Origin: Lenzites betulinus
Lineage: Eukaryota; Basidiomycota; Agaricomycetes; Polyporales; Polyporaceae
Direction of reading: 5' to 3'
DNA: 64,000 nucleotides
Assembly (NCBI GenBank): GCA_022264855.1
Contig: JABYQU010000024.1
Coordinates: forward strand, 124,001 to 188,000
The position numbers were made by a program, and so were the translations under genes. The notes beneath the pieces were generated by a model. The model saw only the letters and a program-made list of their open reading frames with translations, made no database searches and was not told the DNA's origin. Shown here in pieces: positions 1 through 11,276 of this stretch; positions within the stretch are counted from its first letter, which is position 1; every line of letters starts with the position of its first letter.

Positions 1-1070
1 GGACGATCTTGACCGTGTCGGAAGGCATGAGGCGGGAGCGCACTTGCGATGAGCCGCAGTCCGATGGGGGACGACGATGAGCTTCGTCTCCTGGTACAAA
101 AAACGAAACAATATGCGTTGAGAACTACGCGAAGATGCCTCCCCGAGCGGCCTTGACGCGCGTTCAGGGTGGCGAGGGTGACCTGTCAAACGCTGGAGCC
201 ATGCGCATGTACGCGCATGGTGACCAGGATCAGACTGAACAGCACGAGGGTGAGTATCAGGAAGCCGACGAAAAGAGTGAAAAGAACTTACAGGACTAGG
301 GATGAGCGATGAACAGGGTGCCTGTCCGGACGATCTTGTCGACGTCATGGAGAGAGAGGCGATGCGAAGTGAGGTGTCGCTTGAGGAACGAGGTGAACAC
401 CGTGCCAAGGTGACAAGCACGAGAGCTCAAAAGCGCGCTCGGAACTGCGTGGCGAGAGGTGAACGTGGTGAGTTGGCGAAATCTTGAAGTCCAAAGGGCG
501 TGACAATGGAGGCGGTCGCCAAGACCGCCTGGGGTGCTCGGGGCTCGAAACTTCCGAGCATCGTCGACCGTAGACGCCTCTGATCAGACGGGCACGGTCG
601 GGATGTCGGGCGTGAGTCGAGTTCGACTAGTCGAACATGCGCTAACCAGTGTGACGGGGATCCAGTCCGTCGCACCAGCGAGTGCATGTCGATTGTCGGG
701 GGGAACAGGATGGGATGAACAAAAGATCGCAGAGTATAACACCGGGGAGACTGCGAGCGACGGTCTGCTTGATGGACGGTGAGTAACGAAAGATGCGTCG
801 CATTTCGTAGGGAGGGGCGACGTTGGTCGGTGCTTGGCCAGACATCGCGGAATGCGGCGGTGGGGAATGGAGTCTGAAGATGAACATGTCGGTCGAGCGT
901 ATGGGCCGTGGAGACCGGCGTGGGTCGCGGTAGTCGAGCAAATGCGCCGTGAGGATCGCCGCGAGGGGCAAGGCAACTAGTAGTCGTACACATTAGGAGG
1001 CAATAATAATGAGGTCTGGGGTTTTCTCCGTTTCAATGGGGTATAGCCAGCGAGCGCGCTGAATGAGGGG

Positions 1071-1311
1071 CGCCAGTGTCTGCCGCAGGTAAGAGGGAGT
1101 GGATAGAACACGCCCAGGCGGAAAGGAGACAGTGGCGACCAGCGCGATAGGCAGTGATATGGGAACGTAACCAATAGACAGAATCGAGCACCGTCAAGAC
1201 CGTAGCCAGAAGACTGCCCAGAGGAAAGTCGCCAGTGTCTGCCGCAGGAAAGAGGAAGCGGAGAGAACGCCCCAGCGGAGAGGAGACAGTGGCAACAAGG
1301 GTAGTCAGAAT
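1071..1311. repeat. Imperfect direct duplication, 159-bp spacing
   Basis: Two copies of an approximately 80-bp segment begin at 1071 and 1230. Both start with CGCCAGTGTCTGCCGCAGG and share the pattern GAGACAGTGGC about 60 bp further on. The copies differ by several substitutions and small indels, so this is an old duplication. The spacer between them is not obviously repeated. Confidence 0.8.
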
Positions 1312-2021
1312 GGGCCGGGAAGATAGTCGCTCGAGGGCGGCGTTGAAGTGAGAATTGGCCGCGCTTGTGAAGCAGAAAGAGACGAAGATCAGAAGAACAA
1401 ACGAGAACGACCGGCGGGCCAGCGTTGAGACCCGGAAAGTTGCTGTGTAGACTGGGTCGTCGACCGTCGAGTGAGGGATGGTCGTGGTCTTGAGAGTCGG
1501 TGTCGACTCCGGCTGGACCAGTTCGGCGGTATTTGGGACGACGTCGAGAATGCACAGCGATCTTGAACTTTCCGGGTGGCTGACCGACTCGGTCGGATGA
1601 ACGGGTCTACTTGTGATGAGGACGTAGACCATATATAAGGAAGGTAAGAGCTTACCTGAGAGATGTCCCAGTGAGCTGAGCGAGCGCAGTATCCCTCGCC
1701 ATCCTTCGTCGGCGTGCTTGGCTTAGCCGAAGAAGGGCTTGAATGGGTGGGCCATTGAGCCGTTGGAACCCAGACAAGGAGTCGAGGACGAGCGCAGGCA
1801 GTCCACAGAGCACACACCACCGAGCCGAGGCCGGAAGAGGTGGTTGGTGTCGGAGGCAGTGACCTCAAACAACACTATGTGCACGGGATGCGGACAGAGG
1901 GTGTAGAGGGGAGAGCGATGGCTGATCCTCGAGGGGGGATGGTGGTCGTCGAGAGGGAAAGAGCGACAAGGTCCAGAAGACAGGAAGCCCCAGTTATATA
2001 TCGCAGATGACAAATGCAGAG

Positions 2022-2055
2022 GCTGACAAGCTGACAAGCTAACTAGCTGACAAGT
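2022..2055. repeat. Short tandem repeat GCTGACAA
   Basis: Three copies of GCTGACAA(G) lie close together (2022, 2030 and 2046), the last two separated by the related CTAACTA. It is a small degenerate minisatellite in non-coding DNA. Confidence 0.6.
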
Positions 2056-3903
2056 TAAGGATGCCGAGGGGGTAGCGATGCTAGTCAGCCCGACTTCTTT
2101 GGCGGGAGGTTGGATTCGACTTGGGACCAGCCGTGCCGACTAGCAGATCCACCGCTGAGATGCGGTTCATTGTGCAGACCTTATAAGCCCAGAGGCGCGC
2201 GCGTTGTTTACGCTCTCGGATAGCTTCCACAGTTAACGAAGGTCAGCGTCGCGGTCTCGTTGAACGAGCATTTGCGATGTCTGCATCCTGACGCGACGCG
2301 GTGGCCCGTGGGCGGCTACCGGGCACGACTCCCACGTGACCGTGTCCACTCAGCGCTTACTGACCGACTCTGTGGGGACTGGCAACCCCTACAAGAAAGG
2401 TGTCCAGGCGTCTAATGGCAGGCGCCGGTAGATCATCAGAGTCGGATTGATACGCGATTTGTGCCGTGTTATCTCTGGATATCTAATCGCCAGAACGCGA
2501 CTGTGGCTGAACATCATCGAAACTCCGACAGCGCGTCGAGAGAGCCACAACGGTAGTTGGCATCCCTATGTAACATAACACCGTGCAAAGGTCCTGGATG
2601 TGATGCTATGTGTGAAGCTTGACCTCAGCCGCGCAGAGCACCAGTTGTGGGCCGACTTTGAAAGCGACCTCCCATTCCCGAGGGGACAGCCGTCTTCGCG
2701 TGCCGCCTACAATGTCCGTTTCCGCTGCGCCAATGCTCTGACGTTGCGTGTGGTGGCTTTCGATGGTGCTTTGTCTAATTCCCCATGCCCCGCGCCGTAT
2801 GGATCCTCAACTGCCACTGTGGCGCTGAGTTGGGCTCTCGAGGCTCGCCTTGTGTGTCTGAGTACGGCTTTGTGCAACGGTGAGCTTCTCTGGTGTTCGG
2901 TTGGGCGTGTCTTGACGTTACTTATATCAATGTTCTTCTTCATTGCTGGCCGGTAATTCATATCCGCAACATTCTGACTGTAGCTTGGTAAACTAACACG
3001 TTCACGGCGGTCGTACTGTTGGGGGCAAGGTGACAGCGCCTAATGAAGCTGTTAGCGCTCGCACGTCTCCCTTACACTAGCGTTGCACAAAGTCTTCAAT
3101 CTGGCTTCGTCCAGTCCGTTTTTAGGCATAAAAACTATCAGAACATACGATTAATGGTATTACGACTCACTTCTTGGGAACAGAATGTGGAATAAACAGT
3201 TTTCGCATGAGTTCCATATGAGTTACCCATGATTTTGTCCAAATCTAAAAATTCCATACCGAACATCTTGTTCATTGAACTTTTCTATGCAACTTTTGTG
3301 TGATGTACATGGTCGAAAACGCGTCGTAGCACGCTAACAAGTTTCATCCCACTCGCTACCACCTTCCTCAGCCACTTCAGCCACCAGCGCGTCGAGCGCC
3401 GGAGCGATCTGATCTTGAGGATTATCTTTTGGAAATGCGGAGTCTGAAGCCACTGCGATAATCATTATCTGAAGAGGCTCGGGGTACTCGGGGTTATTCG
3501 CTTGCGTTATCTTTTGATAGACGCTCCTTCAGCCACCGGACGCGCGCTTCCCATTTTCCCTACAGCGTTGCCGGTCCCCAGTGATAGAGCCGCGAACATA
3601 CTGGCCGCGCCACCGCGGTCCCGAAGGGGAAGAGCGCCCCCTGGGACCGCCGCGGCGAGGCCAGGCGGTCCATGCCAATATTTGGGGTGGAAGCGTCAAG
3701 GGTGCGCTGCGCAGTCGCCTGTGCGAGAGGACGGTCTTCGCATCCTCGGTCCCTCTCCTCCTCCCTCCACCACCTCCGACCGTGACGCTGCCGACAGCGC
3801 TGTCTCTGCGCAGGCTGGCTCTGCAGCTGTTCCTCTCCGCTCCTTTCTCCCAGCCCTACCCTCTCTCTGTACCCTAAGCTGTAGCACCCATCTGTCTCTT
3901 GCC

Positions 3904-5636
3904 ATGGCCAGCTCTCCTCCTGGCAGCCCGCGCTCCTCCACGAGCGCAGACTCCTTCGCCTCAGGCCGCCGCTCCCCTATAAACGGCTTCGACTCCTCCG
4001 CCGCGCTCATCCTTGTCCCCGACGTCGACGAGACCACCCCCGCGAGCACCTCCTTCGGCTTCTCGAGCGACGACGACGACCCAGAGGACGAGTCCGACCT
4101 CCAGCTCGAGCGCCTCCGCTCCTCCACCATCCCCCGCTCTCCTCCCTCGCCGTCTTCCTCTACCTCCTCGCGCCGCAGCTCAAGCTCGGCGCGCTGCTCG
4201 TGCCCGCCGCGGGCGTCTCCGGGAAGACGGGCGTGCTCGCCGTCGCGCTCTTCGCCGTGCTCTCCGCGTTCACGCGCCAGATATGGTACATGCTCGCGCG
4301 CTACGTGCGCCGCGCGGACCTCGAGGAGATCGTGCTCGAGACGTTCGCGCGCGGGCGCGGCAAGGAGCGCAGGCGCATGGCCCTCCGCCAGCTCGTGCGG
4401 CTCAGCGTCGGCGCGCTGCGTGTGTTTGTGGCCGCTCTCTACCTCCGCTGTACGTCTCTTTATCACAGATACGAATATAGCCGTATCCTGATTGTATTCG
4501 TGTGTCAGTCGCCGTGGACAGTCTGCTGCCGTTTGTGCCGGACGTGCTCGCGGTGCCGTCGAGGCTCATCACTACGCTTGTGTTTGCGGCGTTCATCGCC
4601 CCTCTATATTCTGCGCGGTCGCTCAAGTCCCGCGCCATCGTGTACGCCTCGTGGATATCTGTCCTGGCCTACGCTGCCTGGTTCTCGTGTACAGCCTATA
4701 TGCATGCCAAGGACATGCTTGTACCCGTCGGGCATCCTGAGACGCTGGGGAAACTATGGCAGGGCATCCGTGAGTTTATCATCATGGTTACTATCAGCAT
4801 ACGCTCATAGACCCACTCAGCTGTTGTGGCATTCACCTTTAGCACCTCGTGGACAATCCCGCTGTATGCCTCCCTCAAGGGCACTGTACAACCGATGTCC
4901 CCAAAGCCCCGGCGGTCGCAGTCTTTCAAGCTGCTGGCCGCCCTCTCTGTAGCCGTGGCTGTAGCGGTAGTCTTGCCACTCGCATTCTTCGATGCCTCTA
5001 CACCTTCCGTACGTTTGTTTTCGTATTTTTAAATCATGTTGATCTTGACTAGGCTTTCTAGGAAATACCTCCAGCGAGCCTAAGAACGACCGCGGCGGTC
5101 TCCAGCGCCGCCGCCCTTCTCCTCTCCATTCCCGCACTCTTGGTCACCACGCCCGCGCTGCCCATCCCCGTCTCCATCCGCCGCGCGACCAACTTCCCGC
5201 TCTCGAAAGTCCTCCTCTACCTCATCACTATCGGCCTGTCGATCCTCCCGGGCGCGGTCACCCGGCTCGGGAGCGACGTCGTGCTCATCCTCGCCTTCCT
5301 CGGCACCTACGTGGTTCCTGGTACGTCACATTTTCTGCTATCACACCCGCGGCGCGTCCTCACTGACGTGCCTCAGCGTTCCTGCACATCACGATCCACA
5401 ACTTCCGGCGCCCGCTGTCGATCGTCATCCCGCCCGCGCCCACGACGCCGAACCCCACGCGCCTCGAACCGAGCGAGTCACGCCACGACGAGCTGCTGCA
5501 GCGCAAGGAGCGCACGCTGCAACGCCGGAGACTCGGGCGACGGCTCGTGTGGGATATTGGCGTGTGGGTCCTTCTTGTGCCCGTGGGCGGCGGCGGCGTG
5601 GCGTGGGCCGTCGGCCGCATGGCAGACAGGTGGTAG
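3904..5636 (+). CDS. AAAP-family (amino acid permease-like) membrane transporter, apparent frameshift
   Basis: Polytopic membrane protein resembling the amino acid/auxin permease (Aa_trans) family, probably moving amino acids across the vacuolar or plasma membrane. Exons: 3904-4449, 4509-4769, 4821-5008, 5062-5320 and 5377-5636, all with GT-AG introns of 51-59 bp. The start ATG sits in a good context (GCCATGG). The N-terminal 75 or so residues are Ser/Asp/Glu-rich and probably cytoplasmic; about ten hydrophobic segments follow, including one reading FSTSWTIPLYASLKG, similar to the mid-protein helix of the family. The N-terminal frame (ending ...RLRSSTIP) and the membrane frame (SSLAVFLYLLAPQLK...) do not join. 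One missing base in the C run at 4131-4135 restores the frame exactly and makes the total 1,515 nt (504 residues). The family call rests on weak motifs, and substrate is unknown. Confidence 0.7.
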
Positions 5637-6179
5637 GGGACAGACGTAGATAAGAAGATGTTGCCGTCACACTGCGCTCGCACGTTGGGATGCCTCCGGC
5701 GCGGGACGGACGGGGGCTCGGGCTCAGCGCTCAGCGCTCATGCATGGACTGCTGCTGTATTTGTACTGTATGCTACACCTCTTGGGTATCGGCAGCATCG
5801 TTTCTCTCCCTCTCATGTGTTTCTTCCTACAATGTTGTGGAGCTGTGAGCTGCCCATTTGGGGTACTCCACCGCTTCTTGGAATAAAAGGCCCGGGGCCG
5901 TGGACCCACAAAGAAGGCAGAATGTGGCTGTCCAGGGCGACGTTGGATTGCCGCGGACGATTGTGGCGTCGTCTTCGAATTCTACCAGGGCATCCGGTAC
6001 GTCGAGGTTGCTGTCCGTGCCGAGCGCAGCCGTTATCTGACAGACAGTACTTACTTCTCATTCCGTTTAGGTAGGCCTGGCATCTTCCGTCACAGAATAT
6101 TGACGGCCTTGGCAGCACCGTACACGCGTTGACAAACGTGTCTTGCCATCGACCACCACCTCGAGCTCGTCCGCCAGCT
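5637..6179. other. Intergenic, nothing recognised
   Basis: About 540 bp between two co-directional genes: the 3' end of the transporter and the presumed promoter and leader of the homeodomain gene. The open frames here are short and carry no motif. Confidence 0.5.
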
Positions 6180-7795
6180 ATGAAAGCCTCTCCTCCTGGG
6201 AGTGTGGCCACCACCAGCATGGACACCACACAGTTACAACTTCCACCACCGCCCTCGGGCACCCCCGCGATGCGCTACATGTGGACCGCGTCCATGCCGA
6301 ACAGCGGGCGCCCCCGCCGCACCGTTGCCAACCCCGAGCAGCTTGTCGTGTTGCGGGCGCTGCATGCACGTGTTGGCGAGGAGGGGACGAAGGCGGACCT
6401 GGAGGAGGTGTCGAGGGAGACCGGTCTGTGAGTAGCTATACATCCGGGCAGCTTGCAAGCAGACATTGATCACTGACGAGCGCTGTGCGGGCTTACAGGG
6501 AAGAAAGGTGGATTCGCAAGTGGGTCAAGCGACAGCGCAGCGGAAAACGGAGGTCGAAGAAACGCACGTCGAACCCCGGGAGTTCCAAGGAAGCTGGTGG
6601 GGATCTCGTCGTGGCTGCTGAGACTGAGGCTAGATACAGCGGCTCATTGCAGACTCTCTTGGACGACTTGCAACCTGCTGGGACGCCGTGGCTTGGGTCA
6701 GGATCAGGTGCTTCTCCTGTTGCCGTCGCTGGGTCTTTCGACAGTTCTCGATCCTCTGGTGAATACTCTGGCATCGACAGCACTGCTCTCCGGGGCTCTC
6801 CTCTGTTGCATACACCTGGGCCTGATCCTCTGCAGGATGCTCTTAGAGCTTATGCTAAGCCCATTACACCACCACGATCAGTGCAATACGCCCAATCTGG
6901 CAGCTCCTTCACTGTCCCTCTGCGTCTAGGAGACTCTCCCCATAGCGTACGCACCTATCGGCCGCGAAGTACGCCACTCAATTCTCAGGCTGGAGTGATT
7001 GCAAGACTACCCGTCGCCCCGCTTAGCTGTTCTGGTCCTGACTTCCTGGGGATTTCTCTTACCCATCTTCCAGGCAACAGAGTACACCATCCGTACCTGC
7101 GCCCCCTGCAGATCGCTCCTCCGAAACATCCAACGGAAACGGCCGAGTCTAGCAACGATACTCGCATGTTCTCCGCTGCGCCCTCCGCGTTCTCGCTATC
7201 GGCCCCTGCCAGCACTGGTACCGGGACACCGACGACCGGGGGCGCATACCTGTACCAGCTGTTCAACGACTCGCCCTCAGGACTTGGGGACGGCTCTAGT
7301 GTCTCTTCTACCACAGCTATGACGGAGCCCCCTCCCTTCTCCTCTACATTCTACTTCGCAGCGTCAAGTAGCCGACCGGAGAACTTACCGCGCGATCTGT
7401 GGTCTCCTATGCACGACTTCGGGCCCCCTATGGGATCGTCTCTGGCTACTACGCTGACGACTGGGCGGGAAGAGGCTACGCCTGTGTCTTACCAGATGCG
7501 TCTCTGTGACCTCGTCGCCCTCACGAAGAGCTTGCGGGGCGAGCAGCGTGAAGACGCACCCGGAAGCGGTGCGCGTGGCAAACTCAACGCTGGGGCGCAC
7601 GACGGTAACCCCGGTACAACCAGAGGCGGAGAAGACACTGAGGACGAGGATACGGTGGAGGCGGTCACGCCCGCTGAGGACGTGGATCTGCTAGTCGGAC
7701 ACGCGCATCGCCAAGGAAAACTAGAGCGTGGGATAGAGGGTCCGAGCGGGTGTCGCGGGATGGCTGACATTCTGTGCGAAGAGGCAGAGCTGTAG
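6180..7795 (+). CDS. Atypical homeodomain-like protein
   Basis: Predicted 514-residue nuclear protein in two exons (6180-6427, 6499-7795), the intron splitting a Leu codon inside the DNA-binding domain. Residues about 40-100 fit a homeodomain: helix 1 around PEQLVVLRALHAR, helix 2 around TKADLEEVSRETGL, and recognition helix ERWIRKWVKRQR followed by a basic GKRRSKKR stretch that is probably a nuclear localisation signal. The invariant Trp48 and a basic residue at 53 are present, but position 51, almost always Asn, reads as Arg. The remaining 400 residues are Ser/Pro/Gly/Thr-rich, low complexity and without domains, as in many fungal transcription factors. It is not next to the genes that usually flank the basidiomycete mating-type A locus, so a mating role is not supported. 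The start is the first ATG in frame ahead of the domain, and other upstream starts are not excluded. Confidence 0.75.
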
Positions 7796-7944
7796 AGATC
7801 AGGCTGTGGGCCCGAGCATGAGTTGTACATGCAGCGCATCGCCCTGGCAGGCGATCCCGGTGTATCATTATACATTATTTCAGATACCCACCCCAGCCTC
7901 TTCATGACATGCATACAAGCAGATACAACGTCGTAAGTCCATCC

Positions 7945-10900
7945 TCACGCCGAGCCCAGCATGCCCACCAACGCCGGGGGCACCAGCTCCTTCGGGAGCG
8001 CCTGCGCAACCTACATCCAACCAAACGCACAATCAACTCCCACCCTACAAGCACAGCCCTCACAAACAAACAGACGCACCTTACGCATGACCTCCTCCCC
8101 GCCGACCTCCCACCCCGTCTCCGCGACGGGCAGCATACCGCGCGCGACAAGGCGCGTCGCGAGCGCGCCGAGCCCGTAGCGGTCGCCCGCGTAGCGCCGC
8201 CACGCGAGGAGCGTGCGCAGCAGCTTGTGTGCGCGCGCGAGGACGCGCCGGCGCGCGGGGATCGCGGCGGGGTCGAAGCGCGGCGGTTCGCGCAGGGCGA
8301 GGAAGGGCGCGAGCGTCGTTTCGTGCGCGGTGATTGCGGTTGTGAAGGCTGTGTGTGCGGATTGGAGGAGCATCTGGGAGCGTATTATGCAGAGGGGAGA
8401 AGGGGGCGTGTGAGCAAGGGAGAGAGGAGAGGAAGAGAGGGAGCGAGGGGGCGTACCTCAAACTTGGGGCTCTGCTTGTCGACGGACGCCTCAACTTGCT
8501 CGGCGAGGTCAATCAGGCGGCGCACGTCCGTGGCGGAGTAGGGGTCGAGCGCGCCGGACTCGAGCATGCGGCAGAGGCGCGGGATGAGCGCGGTGGAGAT
8601 CATTGCAGAGACGAGGTCGCCGTCCGGCCCGAGCTCGGGCTCGTCGTCCTCGTCGTCGTCTCCATCCTCGCCGTCCGCAGGGGCCGGCCGCGAGTACTTG
8701 TACAGCGCGGTGTACCAGTGGAAGGAGTCGATGCTCCATGGACGCTGCAACACCCGTGAGTAAGTAAGCCCCTCGCATACTCCGAGTACAGAAAAAGATA
8801 CTAAAACACGCACCTCGAGCGGGTTCCACCCAAGAATCTCCAAGCGCGCCCAGAACTCCCACGCGCTCACCATCCCGAGCCCGCCCCACGCCCCGCGGTA
8901 CACGTCCCCGAACTTCGCGCGCCACTCGCCGAACCAGCGCCCGAGGCCCGCTTGCGGGTCGCGGAACTCGTCCGCCTGCACGTCCGCCATGAGCGCCTTG
9001 CCGTCCGCGACGAGCTTCGCGAGCGCGACGCGGTAGTCGTCCGCATCGCCCGGGGGCAGCGACGCGTCCGTCGAGTACCCTTCTTCGTTCGCGGCTGCGG
9101 TCTGGTTCGCGGCGCGCCGGCGGAGGCGCCGGGCGTCGCGCGCGGCGGTGCGGTCTAAGCGGGAGGCGGTGGGGTTGGCGGAGGGCGCGATGCGTCCGAG
9201 GTCGTCTACTTCGGTGGGGGCGGAGGGGGGCGGTGGAGGGGCGCCGAGGAAGAGCGCGAGGTCGTCTTCGTCCTCGGCTTTGCGCCGCTGGGCGATCATG
9301 TCTGCGCGCTCCTTGATGATGGATATGTGCTCGTCTTCGAGCTTTTCGAGTTGCGGGAACTATTTGCGAGGGAAGTGCGTGTGAGTATTGTGCAACTGGG
9401 GGTGGATGGAGAAGAGAAGGCGGAAGCAACGAACCTTCTCGTCCAAGAACGTCGCAACGCTCTCGACCCATTCGCGGAACGCATTGAACCAGCTGCGCTT
9501 CTCCTCGGCCTTCGTGATCATTTCGCGCATCTCCTTCTCGCGTGCTTCCAGCAGGCGCTGTTCTTCTCCCAGTTTTGACATCGCAGCGGAGTGTTCGGCG
9601 TGGGACATGGTCAGCTCGCTCATGGAGTTTGTGAGCCGGGCCATCGCTGCGCCCATCGTGGGGATAGGCGTGATAGCTGGAACTGCGAACAGCGTCAGCT
9701 TCAGCATCGGGATCGGGTGGAATGAAGGGGCTATCGTACTCGGGGCAGGTTTGTACACGGGCTTTGGTGCAGGCTCAGCAGACTCTGGCTGCAGGCCTCC
9801 ACGACGCAGCTGGGCTTCTTCCCATTCTCGCGTCTCCTCGTCCTCATCCTCGCTATAATGAACTGTTAGTACAACCCGGCACGGAATAGGGGACACATAC
9901 GCATCCATAATCATGTCATTCATTTCCTCTCGGCGCTTTGCGGCTTCCTTTTTCCGAGACTTCTTCCCCAGCGCGATTCGCTCTTGCGCGCTGGTGTACT
10001 CTGCAAATTCTATACAAGAGATTTCAGGGCACGTTTGTGTACGATACACAAATACCACATACCGTCATCAGCGTCGCCAAGTTCGTCTTCTTCCCTCACT
10101 AGTCGGCTATCCGGATGAGGGCCCTTGGAGAAATCATCTCCTTTCGTGAGAGACAGGGATATGTAGTCATCTTCGCCTGAGGCTTGAGTGGCACGTAGCC
10201 GCTCGCGCTTCTGTCTCGCGGCAGCGATAGATGAGGCCGAAGGTATCGCCGCTTCACTCTCCTGTTCGTCTGCTAACAAATAAGCCAGTTGTCACGCTGA
10301 AGATGCCATGCACTTACCGACTGTGAGGCCTGCTAATGCGGAGACTGGACCGGTAGAGTCGATATCCATCGAAACATCTGCATTGTAGGACACAGTACTG
10401 TCTGCAGGTAGTGAAGGGCGCGCGGTTGGTGTGCTCGCTTTGAGCTCGTTGAGGTATGCGGCATCATATGTAGGTCCTGTGCTTCGTGCGGTTATAGATG
10501 GCTCGAAGCCCGCAGGCGTGATACTGTTCGAATGTTAGCATACACGCCATAGTGTTCATGAAGGACGTGGTGCTTGAGCTTCCATGCACACATTTTGAAG
10601 GTATGAGTGGAGAAGATGCAGCTCATATGTTGATGTGGAAATAGATGGTATATGGAACATGATATGTGTACATGGAAGCCCAAGCCGCCCTCCGCGTTAA
10701 GAACGAATGCATACCCCGGTGATGCATTTCTGAGCGCGATGTTCCTGCTCAAGTTGGACTTCTTGAGCTTGAACACCTCCCCTCCGCTCTCCTACGAAAC
10801 AAACAGATATCAGAAGCTATTCATACCTGCATATGAACATCTCACCTCTTCTTCGCCTCCAAAGCTCAGAGTAGAGCGCGCCTTCGCCCGCGTCTTCTTC

Positions 10901-11049
10901 TTTAGCTTGGCTGCAACGGTACTTGGAGACTCCTCCGCATCTGCCTCTGCCCCCGTCGTAGGAGCCGTGTCCGCATCCGGTGTGGCTACCCGAGCGCGTT
11001 GAGACTGCTTTACTTTGTTCCGCTTGAAGATCACAGGTGGTTCAGCCAT
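7945..11049 (-). CDS. GCFC-domain protein (PAXBP1/GCFC2-like), splicing-associated
   Basis: Minus-strand gene with about nine exons. The N-terminus begins MAEPPVIFKRNK and is charged and disordered. Conserved blocks follow in order: STLSFGGEEE, FKLKKSNLSRNIAL, YLNELKAST, a coiled-coil segment (about 9,450-9,620; EEQRLLEAREKEMREMI), and the GC-rich-sequence-factor-like domain with FGEWRAKFGDVYRGAWGGLG and WARLEILGWNPLE. The C-terminal exon ends at 7945 after a small intron with donor GTGCGTCTG, giving a final segment VAQALPKELVPPAL. Family members (human PAXBP1/GCFC2) act in the nucleus, GCFC2 in spliceosome disassembly with TFIP11; the fungal role is inferred from that. The gene is divergent from the Rad60-like gene and convergent with the homeodomain gene, 149 bp apart. 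Exon borders in the middle are approximate. Confidence 0.85.
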
Positions 11050-11276
11050 TCCAAGAGCCAAAAGTCAGGTATCCCAGCAGATTCAGACACGAATAGCGCG
11101 GGAAAGAAGAAGCATAGGCAGTCTAGCCAGAGGGACAGCCCGAAGTATTCTGGTCCAAGTCCAAGTCCGGCACTTTCAGCAGACGCTCGTTGACGCCACA
11201 GGCGCTTGATCCACGTGACGGTATAAAAGCCCCCGAAATTCAAGTTTCCCACGATTAGTGTTTGGCTTATACCGCG
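11050..11276. promoter_or_regulatory. Divergent promoter between GCFC-like and Rad60-like genes
   Basis: 227 bp separate the two start codons, so both promoters must lie here. A TATA box (TATAAAA, 11222-11228) is 49 bp upstream of the + strand ATG at 11277 and fits that gene. No equivalent TATA was seen for the minus-strand gene. Confidence 0.6.

Larger units (their letters stand above)
1..3903. other. Gene-poor, purine-skewed stretch
   Basis: No protein in this stretch is recognisable. From about 1 to 1,950 the + strand is rich in A and G. All stop codons are purine-rich, so this keeps several frames of the minus strand open at once (for example 427-993, 584-976 and 642-971 overlap in three frames). 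These open frames look compositional and have no family motifs. From 3,100 to 3,340 the DNA is AT-rich. An ORF at 2,600-2,956 (+, 118 codons, hydrophobic end) is also unrecognised. Nothing resembling a tRNA, rRNA or intact transposon was seen. Confidence 0.5.

Noticed and set aside
427..1868. Several overlapping minus-strand ORFs of 100-200 codons
   Set aside because: They occupy all three frames at once, have no motifs, and are explained by the pyrimidine richness of the minus strand.
3696..4466. 256-codon minus-strand ORF opposite the transporter
   Set aside because: Highly charged low-complexity shadow of the GC-rich coding exon; it has no independent support.
6180..7795. Mating-type A homeodomain gene
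   Set aside because: No mitochondrial intermediate peptidase, beta-flanking gene or partner HD gene nearby, and the recognition helix is atypical.
8509..9471. 320-codon minus-strand ORF in the GCFC gene region
   Set aside because: Arg-rich alternative frame of the real GCFC exons, which carry the family motifs in another frame.
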